Under the pieces are notes generated by a model. The model made no database searches. It had not been told where the DNA came from and saw only the letters and a program-made list of their open reading frames with translations. The position numbers were made by a program, and so were the translations under genes. DNA of 64,000 nucleotides from Paenibacillus marchantiophytorum. GTDB taxonomy: Bacteria > Bacillota > Bacilli > Paenibacillales > NBRC-103111. Shown here piece after piece: positions 16,946-24,344 of the stretch (positions are counted from its first letter, which is position 1; every line of letters begins with the position of its first letter). The stretch lies in the NCBI RefSeq assembly GCF_014640555.1, contig NZ_BMHE01000012.1, forward strand, positions 1 through 64,000, given 5' to 3'.

Positions 16946-18073
16946 TTAGTTTGTTGCAGCGGCTGCTGCAGTCGGTGCCGGTGCTGCGGCTCCCTTGCCC
17001 GCTTTGCCATCCGGACGTTTGTGGTCCGTGCCTTTTTGCTCTACTTGTTTTTTGATGCTGTCGGTCAAGCCATCTTTTATTTTGCTGATCAAGTCGTCTT
17101 CACTGATGCCTTTGGATGTGGCTACATCCACGAGGGATTTACCCGCTTCCAGCTCAGTTCTGAGCTCATCCTGCGTGATGCCAAGAATGGACGTTACTAA
17201 CTCAGGGTTGCCAAAGAATCCACCAGGACCACCTGGGCCGCCGCGACCGCCAGGGCCTCCTCTGCCTTCTTGACCGCCCTCAGGACGCGTGCTTTCTACT
17301 TGCTTCGTCAAGCGCTCGGAAAGACCGGACAACTTCTTGTCAGCTTGCTCTTGTGTCAATTTGCCAGCGGTAACCTCTGCATTGATGGACGTTGTTTCTG
17401 CTGCAACCAACTTCGCCACGTAGTCGGCTTCTGACAGCCCCTTCTCCACCGCAAAAGCGGCCAGTGTTTTGCCTGATTTTACAGCATCCTGCACAACACT
17501 TTGCTCTACGCCAAGAATCGTAGCTGTTTGCGCAATCAAATTGCTGCCTTTGCCGCCGCGATCTCCGCCTGGGAACTGGCCTTGACCTCCACCATGGAAT
17601 CCGCCGCCGCCGAAACCTTTGCCCTGGATCTGTTTCGTTAATTGATCCGATAGACCCGCGATAACCTTATCCGCTTGTTCTTGCGTGATTTTGCCTGCTG
17701 TCACTTGCTCTGCAATCGATGCCGTTTCAGCTGCGACCAACTTGGCCAGAAAGTCCGCTTCCGTTAGTCCTTTTTCCACTGCAAATGCGGCCAACGTTTT
17801 ATCAGCTTTCAACGCTTCCTGAACAGCACTTTCTTCAACGCCCAGAATGGTCGCTGTTTCTTTCACCACATTGCTGCCATGGAAGCCGCCACGGTTTCCA
17901 AAATCACCACGACCTTTACCGCCGTGCGCTTCCTGCGTCGTTGTGCTATTTGTCGAACCTGTTGCCGTATCTGCAAATGCTTGATTATGTAGGGCGCCAA
18001 CAAAACCAACTCCGAGTACGAAAGAAGCTACCAATGAACCTGTAAGAATTTTTCTGCCGATGTTTTTCATCAT
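16946..18073 (-). CDS. Secreted protein with duplicated helical modules and Gly-rich linkers
   Basis: The 375-residue product has a signal peptide (about residues 1-34, cleavage near AFADTATG). Two near-identical modules of about 75 residues follow (TILGVEESAVQEALKADKTL and TILGVEQSVVQDAVKSGKTL, each continuing to LTEADF/LSEADY and TQEQADK), then a third shorter, diverged module near residue 295 (SILGITQDELRTELEAGKSL). Linkers are rich in Gly, Arg and His (GGFHGGGQGQF; GGPGGRGGPGG). The modules resemble DUF2680/YckD-type helical repeats; function unknown. The upstream region carries a six-fold 11-bp TGA array that ties it to the two-component island. Confidence 0.8.
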   Translation of the reverse strand: MMKNIGRKILTGSLVASFVLGVGFVGALHNQAFADTATGSTNSTTTQEAHGGKGRGDFGNRGGFHGSNVVKETATILGVEESAVQEALKADKTLAAFAVEKGLTEADFLAKLVAAETASIAEQVTAGKITQEQADKVIAGLSDQLTKQIQGKGFGGGGFHGGGQGQFPGGDRGGKGSNLIAQTATILGVEQSVVQDAVKSGKTLAAFAVEKGLSEADYVAKLVAAETTSINAEVTAGKLTQEQADKKLSGLSERLTKQVESTRPEGGQEGRGGPGGRGGPGGPGGFFGNPELVTSILGITQDELRTELEAGKSLVDVATSKGISEDDLISKIKDGLTDSIKKQVEQKGTDHKRPDGKAGKGAAAPAPTAAAAATN

Positions 18074-18141
18074 TTGTTTCCACCTTTTTCTTATATTTTT
18101 TGTTTGTTTCTTCCTTACAAAACCAAGTATAGCCCCCTTAC

Positions 18142-18200
18142 CTGAATCCCATCTGAGTATAAACTGAGTGTTCGTTGAGAAGTTTCTGAGGGTTGGCTGA
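18142..18200 (-). promoter_or_regulatory. Six-fold 11-bp phased CTGA array upstream of the secreted repeat protein
   Basis: CTGA or TTGA tetramers begin at 18142, 18153, 18164, 18175, 18186 and 18197, an exact 11-bp step. The first three half-sites and their spacers closely match the array at 23407 (shared CTGAATCCCATCTGAG). Direct repeats at 11 bp are how OmpR/PhoB-type regulators bind DNA. The array starts about 70 bp upstream of the gene start. Confidence 0.75.
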
Positions 18201-18269
18201 AAATGGAAGCATCTACTCTACACGTTCTCCTTACCATCTATCTCCCTTCGCCTTCAGGACCAATTGGGC

Positions 18270-18640
18270 TCAGAGGGATCGCAGATTCGCTATTTGGGCG
18301 GCAACCGCCCAAAATGGGGCTTCCGCGGATCCTAGTTCCCTCTGGGCTATGCGATGACACCGAGAGCAGCGTGAAAAGGAACTACGATCCGCTAATTGGC
18401 GGGGGCCGGGGTAAAAGCAGCAGGAAGGGGAACTGAGGTACGCTATGTAAGCGAAAGTTGCTGATTCCGACCGGGAAATGGTGAAATAGCGGATCGTAGT
18501 TCCCTTTGGCGTGGAATTAGGCGGTTTTCAGCTTTATAGCGGATCCTAGTTCCCTTTGGGTTATGCGATGTCACAGAGCGCAGTGTCAAAAGGAACCACG
18601 ATCCGCTAATTGGCGGCAACCGGGGTAGAAGCAGCATGAA
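18270..18640. repeat. Intergenic inverted-repeat elements, family C (duplicated)
   Basis: Two units starting near 18336 and 18541 each read GCGGATCCTAGTTCCCT, then about 30 bases, then AAAGGAACnACGATCCGC, so each can fold into a long hairpin. A solitary half (ATAGCGGATCGTAGTTCCCT) lies between them near 18489. The flanks after each unit (CTAATTGGCGG, then CCGGGGTA and AGCAGCA) are also shared at an offset of about 206 bp. The core resembles the AGCGGA-AGTTCC core of family A. The rest of 18201-18824 shows no gene. Confidence 0.7.
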
Positions 18641-18824
18641 AGCTAAGGTACCGCGTTGAGCGCAAAACCAAAACTTGAAAACGGTTGCGGATTAGGAAAA
18701 GTGGACACCCGAGCAAGAAGGCGATCTCCATTAAAGCCAAGCTTGTCGGAATAGTCGTCAATTTCAAACACACGGTGAGGCGGTTGGAAGGGACTTCACT
18801 TTATCAGCGCGCTTGCAACAGCGC

Positions 18825-18861
18825 AAAAAAAAGCCTTATCCCCCAACGCGGGATAAGGCTT
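18825..18861 (-). terminator. Terminator of the histidine kinase operon
   Basis: On the minus strand AAGCCTTATCCC and GGGATAAGGCTT pair with a 7-base loop and run into eight T, just after the kinase stop. Confidence 0.85.
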
Positions 18862-18864
18862 CTC

Positions 18865-20397
18865 TCACTTCCCTACAGGCAGCAGCACCTTGAATGTGCT
18901 GCCGACCCCTACCTCACTCTCCACCTCGATCATACCGCCGTGGAGTTCGACGATCGTCTGCGTGATCGACAGGCCCAGTCCGGCTCCGCCGCTGCGTCTG
19001 GCCCGCGAGGAATCGATGCGGTAGAAGCGATCGAACAAATGAGGGAGATGCTCCGGAGCAATTCCCGGCCCATTGTCTTGAATGGCGATCTCAACGACGC
19101 CTGCCTCCCTTGTCGCCAGAGAAAGCCTGAGCTGGCCTGTCTCCGGATGGGTGTGCTGAACGGCGTTGTGGAACAAGTTGAGCACAACCTGTTTGATTTT
19201 GTCCGGATCATACAGACAATGTGTCTGCGGCTCTAGCCGGAACGTAACCGTCCTGTCTCCTGCGAGTAGACGGAGTTGATGCTCCATTTCGCGCAGCAGC
19301 TCATCGAGCACGCCATCCGTCTTATGGAAAGACGGGGTACGATCCAAGCGCGCGAGCATGAGAAGATCCTCGACTAATTTATTGATGCGCACGGATTCGC
19401 CGTGCATGCTTTTCAGCGCTTTCAGCAGCTGCTCGGGCTGTTGATAAGCCCCGCGAAGCAGCACTTCCAGAAAGCCGTGAATCGAGGTGAGCGGCGTTCT
19501 CAATTCGTGCGAGGCATCGGCCGCGAAACGCCGCATCTGCTCTTTGGCTTCCTTTTCCGCCTCGAAAGAAAATTCCAGCCGCTCCAGCATGCTGTTGAAA
19601 GAAACAGCCAACTGATCAATTTCCACTTGTCCTTGATGCGCCGGAAAACGTTCATTCAGATTCCCGGCATCAATTTGCTTCACGGTATCGACCATATTGG
19701 AAAGCGGCACCAGCGTACGCCTCAACACGGGAAGGAAGCCCAGCAAGCCGAATATAAGCGCTAACAAAGAAAGGAAGATGAAGGTCACCAACTGCTGAGC
19801 CAGCACATCTTTCAGTGGTGCCGTGCTTGTGCTAGCTTGAATCATGCCCTGTATGCCGGCATTTCCCCTTGATCGCTCAGGTTCGCCGCCAATTTGATGA
19901 AAAACGACCAATTGCTCATTGCCATTGGCGTCATTGATAATCTTATAAGGCAGCTTCATCCTCTTGGCCATCATCGCTACATATTCCGACGGCGGAAGCT
20001 GCGGTGTAGGCTGCTCATTTTGTGTCGACATCAGCTTATAATTACCGCTTGCGTCAATCAAAGCAATCGACAATTCCGAGACGAAGATTCGCTGCGGGTC
20101 TCCCCCATTGTCGGCACGGTTATTATTGCGTTCTTGTTCTTGTTTCGGGAACGAAGGCGTTCCTATGGGGCCTTGAAAATCCCCGCCGCCGGAGCGCCAC
20201 ATATTCGGCGGAAGCGCCGCCAATTGATTGCGAATCGTCTCCGCTTTATTCTGATACATGAACTTCTGCATAACGACATATTGAAATACGCCAATGAGCA
20301 GAAGCAGGGCAGACATGACTAGCAATGATCGCGATAATAGCTGAAATTTCAAGGAACCCATCACGAAGAGGTCGGCAAACCTGCCTCGCCTTTTCAT
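18865..20397 (-). CDS. Sensor histidine kinase of the CTGA-array island
   Basis: The 510-residue kinase has membrane segments at about residues 24-44 and 203-224 around an extracytoplasmic loop rich in Asn, Gly and Pro, then HAMP, HisKA with H297 in FAADASHELRTP, an N box (QVVLNLFHNAVQHTHP) and G boxes (DNGPGIAPEHLPHLFDRFYR, GGAGLGLSITQ). Its start overlaps the response-regulator stop by 4 bp, so the pair is co-translated. The signal is unknown. The shared arrays suggest that this pair controls the surrounding genes. Confidence 0.93.
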   Translation of the reverse strand: MKRRGRFADLFVMGSLKFQLLSRSLLVMSALLLLIGVFQYVVMQKFMYQNKAETIRNQLAALPPNMWRSGGGDFQGPIGTPSFPKQEQERNNNRADNGGDPQRIFVSELSIALIDASGNYKLMSTQNEQPTPQLPPSEYVAMMAKRMKLPYKIINDANGNEQLVVFHQIGGEPERSRGNAGIQGMIQASTSTAPLKDVLAQQLVTFIFLSLLALIFGLLGFLPVLRRTLVPLSNMVDTVKQIDAGNLNERFPAHQGQVEIDQLAVSFNSMLERLEFSFEAEKEAKEQMRRFAADASHELRTPLTSIHGFLEVLLRGAYQQPEQLLKALKSMHGESVRINKLVEDLLMLARLDRTPSFHKTDGVLDELLREMEHQLRLLAGDRTVTFRLEPQTHCLYDPDKIKQVVLNLFHNAVQHTHPETGQLRLSLATREAGVVEIAIQDNGPGIAPEHLPHLFDRFYRIDSSRARRSGGAGLGLSITQTIVELHGGMIEVESEVGVGSTFKVLLPVGK

Positions 20398-21077
20398 GTC
20401 AAATCCATCCGGTAACCGGCGCCGCGAATCGTGCGGATCAGCTTATGTTCCTTATCTCCCAGCTTGTCGCGCAAGGATCGGATATACACCTCGACAATAT
20501 TTTCTTCGCCTCCGAAATCGTAACCCCAGACTTTATCCAGGATCATCGATTTGCTGAGCACAAGCCCGTGATTAATCGCCATAAATTTAAGCAATTCATA
20601 TTCTGTTGGTGATAGCTCCAGCACTTTATCGTGCAAGCTGATTTCCTTCCGGCGGTCATCCATCCGCAGAGGTCCAATGACAACCTCGCCGAACAAGTTG
20701 GGAAAATGATTGCGAATCCGGGCATAAATCCGGGCAAGCAATTCCTCAAAGCTAAACGGTTTGACCATATAATCGTCCGCGCCCAGCGTAAGTCCCTTCA
20801 CCCGATCATCCACTTCATCCTTGGCAGTCAACATGATGACGGCGACATTCTCCGTCTTCTTAATCATGCGGCATACTTCAAATCCGTCCATGCCCGGCAT
20901 CATCACGTCCAAAATCGCAATATGCGGCTGAAATTTATTGCATGTCGTAATGGCTGATAGCCCATCGGATGCCGTCATCACTTCAAAGCCTTCATTCGTT
21001 AAACCTAATTCCAGAAATTCCAAGATATGTGGCTCGTCATCTACGAGTAATATTTTAATCCCTTTTAATTGGCGCAT
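20394..21077 (-). CDS. OmpR-family response regulator paired with the kinase
   Basis: The 227-residue regulator has a complete receiver (acidic pair DD13-14, phospho-acceptor D57, T84, K106) and a C-terminal winged helix (LSPTEYELLKFMAINHGLVL, ending VEVYIRSLRDKLG and IRTIRGAGYRMDLT). It is the first gene of the rr-kinase operon and divergent from the apbE-like gene. The divergent region holds two sets of 11-bp phased half-sites. It is the best candidate to bind the CTGA arrays, because OmpR-type winged helices bind direct repeats of that spacing. Confidence 0.93.
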   Translation of the reverse strand: MRQLKGIKILLVDDEPHILEFLELGLTNEGFEVMTASDGLSAITTCNKFQPHIAILDVMMPGMDGFEVCRMIKKTENVAVIMLTAKDEVDDRVKGLTLGADDYMVKPFSFEELLARIYARIRNHFPNLFGEVVIGPLRMDDRRKEISLHDKVLELSPTEYELLKFMAINHGLVLSKSMILDKVWGYDFGGEENIVEVYIRSLRDKLGDKEHKLIRTIRGAGYRMDLT

Positions 21078-21143
21078 GGGGTGTATTCCTCCCGAATAAA
21101 TTTCCTGCTTAAAGCTTTCTATACCCAGTATCCCATATCCTGC

Positions 21144-21251
21144 CTAAAAACAACCTGAGCAGTGGCTGAAAGGTTGCTGAAGATGGGCGATTTAAGATAA
21201 CCTTAACGGAGTTTTCAGTATTTTTTCAGCTAACTATCAATTGAATCTCAG
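21144..21251. promoter_or_regulatory. Two opposed 11-bp phased half-site arrays between rr-kinase and apbE-like genes
   Basis: CTGA occurs at 21155, 21166 and 21177, with a weaker CTAA at 21144, in plus orientation. On the other side the reverse complement TCAG/TCAA occurs at 21215, 21226, 21237 and 21248, with weaker TAAC and TAAG at 21204 and 21193. All steps are 11 bp. Each set is oriented towards one of the divergent genes, so both transcripts are probably controlled by the same regulator. Confidence 0.7.
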
Positions 21252-21301
21252 TTAACCCTCCTATAATAAGGCATAAGGACACGAAGAAAAGAGGAAACCT
21301 T

Positions 21302-22201
21302 ATGGAGCCTATTACACCATCCTTTCATTCCTTTCAATTTCAAGCCATTGAATCCAATGTGGAACTTCTGCTCAGCTGCGAGGAGAAAGATTATGCCCCC
21401 ATCAAGAAGCTGGCCACTGACTGGTTTCACCAAACGGAGAAACGTTTCAGCCGCATACTCGCTGATAGTGAAATCAGCCTATTAAATACGTTGGCCGGCG
21501 AAAACTGTATGGTATCCAACACGATGCTAGAGGTACTCTTCCTGGCTGAAATGTATCAAGCCGTCACGGATGGCAACTATAATCCACTCCTGCCTAATGA
21601 AACGAATGAAGCCTTCGCTGCATCAACGGCCGCGTTGGAATGGGAAGTCGATCCGTCTTTGAAATCCATTAAACTGCCTATACACTCCACCATCGACTTG
21701 CGTGGTATTGATAGAAGCTGGTCCATCAAACGGTTAGCCGAATATATTCGCAGGCATATGTCCCTGCAGCAAGGCCTGATCCTGGCTGGTGGGGACATGA
21801 CGGTATGGGGACGCAACGAACAGAAGCTGGACCCGTGGATCATTGGCATCCAAAACCCTTGGCAAGCGAATGCCAAGCTGGGCGCTGTAGCCATGCCGGA
21901 AGGCTCCCTGTCTACTTACAACCAGTTTGAAGACCACCATGCAGCCCCTTCCGCAAGCGACGTCGTGCAGTGCACCGTTGCAGGCCAGGATCTTGTGGAG
22001 TGCCAAGTATGGGCACGGCTGCTTTGCAGGCTTGGGGTAGCCGAAGGCCTTGCGCTCATGGCTAAGCGCACTTCGGTTTGCGAAGCTGTTGTGGTTTCTG
22101 CGAATCAAGAGCTGCACTATTTTGGAAAGGAAATATCGCTCCGTCGCAGGTGGCTGGATATGCAAATTGACCATTTCCATTTCCATGACTTAGTCTCTTG
22201 A
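21302..22201 (+). CDS. ApbE-like protein lacking Mg-binding residues (probable pseudoenzyme)
   Basis: The 299-residue protein follows the FAD:protein FMN transferase plan: SEISLLNTLAGE (cf. SDIS-LN), GNYNPL (cf. G-FDPT), a central IDLRGIDRSWSIKRLAEYIR in place of DLGGIAKGYAVD, and LILAGGDMTVWG matching the GGD-G motif. It lacks the HIxDPxTG segment. At the family's ADAxxTAL site it has CQVWARL (Q235 and R239 where Mg-binding Asp and Thr are expected). It may therefore bind flavin or a partner without transferring FMN. No signal peptide is visible. It is divergent from the rr-kinase operon. Confidence 0.7.
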   Translation: MEPITPSFHSFQFQAIESNVELLLSCEEKDYAPIKKLATDWFHQTEKRFSRILADSEISLLNTLAGENCMVSNTMLEVLFLAEMYQAVTDGNYNPLLPNETNEAFAASTAALEWEVDPSLKSIKLPIHSTIDLRGIDRSWSIKRLAEYIRRHMSLQQGLILAGGDMTVWGRNEQKLDPWIIGIQNPWQANAKLGAVAMPEGSLSTYNQFEDHHAAPSASDVVQCTVAGQDLVECQVWARLLCRLGVAEGLALMAKRTSVCEAVVVSANQELHYFGKEISLRRRWLDMQIDHFHFHDLVS

Positions 22202-22211
22202 TTTCAACTAA

Positions 22212-22345
22212 TGTGGATAGATACACTTGAGGAGACGAGCTGCTATCTGCTCCCGAAGTACTTATCCACATTTATCCACACATTATCCACAATACATTTA
22301 GGATTTACCCACAAAATATGCAATTCCATCAACATGTTATCCACA
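22212..22345 (+). promoter_or_regulatory. DnaA-box cluster (four perfect TTATCCACA boxes)
   Basis: Perfect boxes lie at 22262-22270, 22272-22280, 22283-22291 and 22337-22345, all in the same orientation, with a one-mismatch box (TTACCCACA) at 22305-22313 and a reverse one-mismatch box at 22212-22220. The first three are 10 and 11 bp apart, one helical turn. There is no gene here and no replication gene nearby. The cluster is a candidate DnaA-binding (titration, reactivation or regulatory) site. Confidence 0.7.
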
Positions 22346-22385
22346 CCCTGTGCATGCTTTTGCTATAAGCAGGAACGTAGCATGA

Positions 22386-22407
22386 AAAACCTAGCCTGCG
22401 GCTAGGT
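22386..22407 (-). terminator. Short CCTAGCC hairpin downstream of DnaA boxes
   Basis: ACCTAGCC and GGCTAGGT pair around a 3-base loop and are followed by five T on the minus strand. It could back up the terminator of the orphan regulator gene or simply bound the DnaA-box region. Confidence 0.4.
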
Positions 22408-22489
22408 CATCAAGTCCATGCACCTTCGCAAGTTCCTTACGAACTCAATACCCTTTATTCGGCCAAAATCGCTCATTCTGAAAATCTAA

Positions 22490-22625
22490 TGAATGCCAGA
22501 TGCGCTATTTCAAGCAATTGATCACCATTTCGCCAATAAAGTGGTCGATAACGCCAATCTAGTTCATTAAATCTCCAAAGCAACCATTTTCTCGTCGATA
22601 AGCATCCTACAGTTCATTAGATGCC
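22490..22625. repeat. Interspersed repeat family B, copy 1
   Basis: The segment around 22558-22625 (AAGCAACCATTTTCTCGTCG, then ATAAGCATCCTACAG) matches a second copy near 44145-44215 at about 75 percent by eye. It also contains an inverted ATCTAATGAA/TTCATTAGAT pair at its ends. No coding potential is seen between the apbE-like gene and the next terminator. Confidence 0.5.
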
Positions 22626-22649
22626 ACTCAAGACACAAAAAAAATGTCA

Positions 22650-22700
22650 AAAAAAACGACCCGACAAAGCTCCAAGAAGCCTAATGTCGAGTCGTTTTTA
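22650..22700. terminator. Terminator at the 3' end of the orphan response regulator
   Basis: AACGACcCGACA and TGTCGaGTCGTT arms flank an 18-base loop. A runs on the left and five T on the right make it usable in either direction. It overlaps the last codons of the regulator gene on the minus strand. Confidence 0.6.
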
Positions 22701-23364
22701 TTTCGAACCGATAACCTAACCCGCGCACGGTTGTGAACTGGATGGCCTGTGAGAAAGCCGCAAGTTTGCTGCGCAATCTCTTGATATGCACATCAACGGT
22801 TCGCTCGCCTCCCTCATAATTGACCCCCCACACCTGCTCAATTAATTGACTTCTTGTCAGAATATGATTGGGATAACTGGCTAATGTAAACAGCAATTGA
22901 AATTCTTTAAGTGGAAGAAAGAGGCTCTGCCCCTGGACTTGAACTTCATGCATCGTTTTGTCAATCATGAACTCGCCGATGTGTATTTTGGTGCATGCCG
23001 CGACACGATTCCGCTTCAGCAGCGATCTCACCCGCATCACCAACTCCTCTGGATGAAAGGGCTTGGCCATATAATCATCAGCGCCGAGCTGAAATCCCTT
23101 CACGGCGTCTGTATAATCGCCGCCAGGGCCGATGAGCAGCATTGGCAGATCCGCTTCTTGCCGCAGCTGACGCGCGATTTGCCAGCCTCCCATTTGCGCA
23201 GCCGTGACATCCAGAATAATTAATTCAGTCTGTAATTGTTCAATAAGTAGTGGAACTTGCTGTGTGTCATCCGTACAAACAACCTCAAATCCTTCGCGCT
23301 GCAAGCTGTACCGGAGAGAATGTCGAGCGGTACCTTCGTCGTCCATGATGAGAATGCGAGCCAT
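22681..23364 (-). CDS. Orphan OmpR-family response regulator
   Basis: The 227-residue regulator has a receiver with phospho-acceptor D52 (LIILDVTAAQMGGW) and K101. The switch position normally Thr/Ser has Gly (LLIGPGG), and the DxxMPxxDG loop is altered, so phospho-signalling may be weak or different. The winged helix is intact (LPLKEFQLLFTLASYPNHIL, ending TVRGLGYRFEIK). No kinase gene is adjacent. Its upstream region holds the second six-fold CTGA array, so it is probably a target of the island's kinase pair, or autoregulated. Confidence 0.9.
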   Translation of the reverse strand: MARILIMDDEGTARHSLRYSLQREGFEVVCTDDTQQVPLLIEQLQTELIILDVTAAQMGGWQIARQLRQEADLPMLLIGPGGDYTDAVKGFQLGADDYMAKPFHPEELVMRVRSLLKRNRVAACTKIHIGEFMIDKTMHEVQVQGQSLFLPLKEFQLLFTLASYPNHILTRSQLIEQVWGVNYEGGERTVDVHIKRLRSKLAAFSQAIQFTTVRGLGYRFEIKTTRH

Positions 23365-23406
23365 GCGAAATCCCCTTTCTACATGCAGTTAGTTTATAGG
23401 GATAGG

Positions 23407-23465
23407 CTGAATCCCATCTGAGCGAAGGCTGAAAATCAGTTGAACAGAAGCTGATGGTTTGCTGA
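23407..23465 (-). promoter_or_regulatory. Six-fold 11-bp phased CTGA array upstream of the orphan regulator
   Basis: CTGA or TTGA begins at 23407, 23418, 23429, 23440, 23451 and 23462, all exactly 11 bp apart; the fourth is TTGA, as in the array at 18142. The two arrays share CTGAATCCCATCTGAG and the same number of half-sites. The array begins about 43 bp upstream of the gene start. Confidence 0.75.
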
Positions 23466-23501
23466 AAACTGTTTACTGCAACTATTAGCGCAGGTCCATA
23501 G

Positions 23502-23552
23502 CAAAAAAAGCGAAAATACCTCAGGAAGCCTAACTTCCTAAAGCATTCTCGC
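23502..23552 (-). terminator. Terminator of the acidic Gly/Pro-rich protein gene
   Basis: On the minus strand a long imperfect hairpin (GCGAGAATGC with GGTATTTTCGC, and inner AGGAAG with CTTCCT) ends in seven T. Confidence 0.8.
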
Positions 23553-23567
23553 CTCTCTCACCTCTGG

Positions 23568-24257
23568 TTAACCCTGTATGTCCAACAAGGAGGACGATTC
23601 GCTATCAAACCCGCTGCTTACGTTATATGTACGTTTCAATAATTCCTGCAATGCTGATGCCGTTACTGCCGTGGTCGTGCTTTGCGTGCTGTTTACGCTG
23701 TTTACGCTGTCGTCATCTTCGTCATCGTCTTCGTCATCTTCGCTCAACAGTTGAAGCAAAGCTTGAAGTGAATCTTTGGAGGAGGTCGCATCTGCTCCCT
23801 CAGCTCCGCCAGGGCCTCCAGGGCCGCCGGCCCCACCCGGACCACCCGGTGGTCTGCCTCCTGGAGGAGGTCCCATCGGACGCTTCCCGGCTTCCGCAGA
23901 CGACGTTGTTGCGGTCGCCTCATCCTTCGTCGATCCATCCAAGGCATCACTCAACTCTGTGAGCAGCTTATCTAGATCCTCGTCTGAAATTGTCGAGCCG
24001 CTGGCAGCAGTCGCTGCAGAAGTTGACGTTGCATCCTCCACGCCTGTTGCAGCAGAATCTTCGGTACTTGTCGCTGAGTGTTTCAGCAAGGAAAACAACT
24101 GCTGCGCTTCTGGACTTAGCTGGATGGAATCGCTATCCGTTTTTTTGGTTTTCGAGCTGGTGACAGCGGCCGAGTCATTGTCCGCTGTGGAGCTTTGCGA
24201 TACCTTAAGCGTATGCTGCTTGTACAAAGAATTCATACTGGTACTGGTAATATTCAT
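23568..24257 (-). CDS. Unrecognised Ser/Thr- and Asp-rich protein with Gly/Pro linker
   Basis: The 229-residue protein has no signal peptide or membrane segment. In order it has a Ser/Thr-rich N terminus with a DSIQLSPEAQQLFSLLKHSA helix (about 42-61), a second amphipathic helix (DEDLDKLLTELSDALDG, about 92-108), a Gly/Pro linker (GPPPGGRPPGGPGGAGG) and an acidic stretch SEDDEDDDEDDDSVN that could bind calcium. A GAGAGG site precedes the start. Its upstream region has a four-fold TGA array, placing it in the island's regulon. No family function can be named. Confidence 0.72.
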   Translation of the reverse strand: MNITSTSMNSLYKQHTLKVSQSSTADNDSAAVTSSKTKKTDSDSIQLSPEAQQLFSLLKHSATSTEDSAATGVEDATSTSAATAASGSTISDEDLDKLLTELSDALDGSTKDEATATTSSAEAGKRPMGPPPGGRPPGGPGGAGGPGGPGGAEGADATSSKDSLQALLQLLSEDDEDDDEDDDSVNSVNSTQSTTTAVTASALQELLKRTYNVSSGFDSESSSLLDIQG

Positions 24258-24307
24258 CGCTGCTCATCCTCTCATTTCGTGAATTCACCTCATCATAGCT
24301 CGGGGAA

Positions 24308-24344
24308 ATGAACACAAAATGAACGCTAATTGAATGTTTGCTGA
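24308..24344 (-). promoter_or_regulatory. Four-fold 11-bp phased TGA array upstream of the acidic protein gene
   Basis: ATGA, ATGA, TTGA and CTGA begin at 24308, 24319, 24330 and 24341, an exact 11-bp step. Bases after each tetramer are mostly A, as in the other arrays. It is shorter and more degenerate than the arrays at 18142 and 23407. Confidence 0.6.

Noticed and set aside
22212..22345. DnaA-box cluster as the chromosomal origin
   Set aside because: No dnaA, dnaN, rpmH or AT-rich unwinding region is nearby; a secondary DnaA-binding site is more likely.
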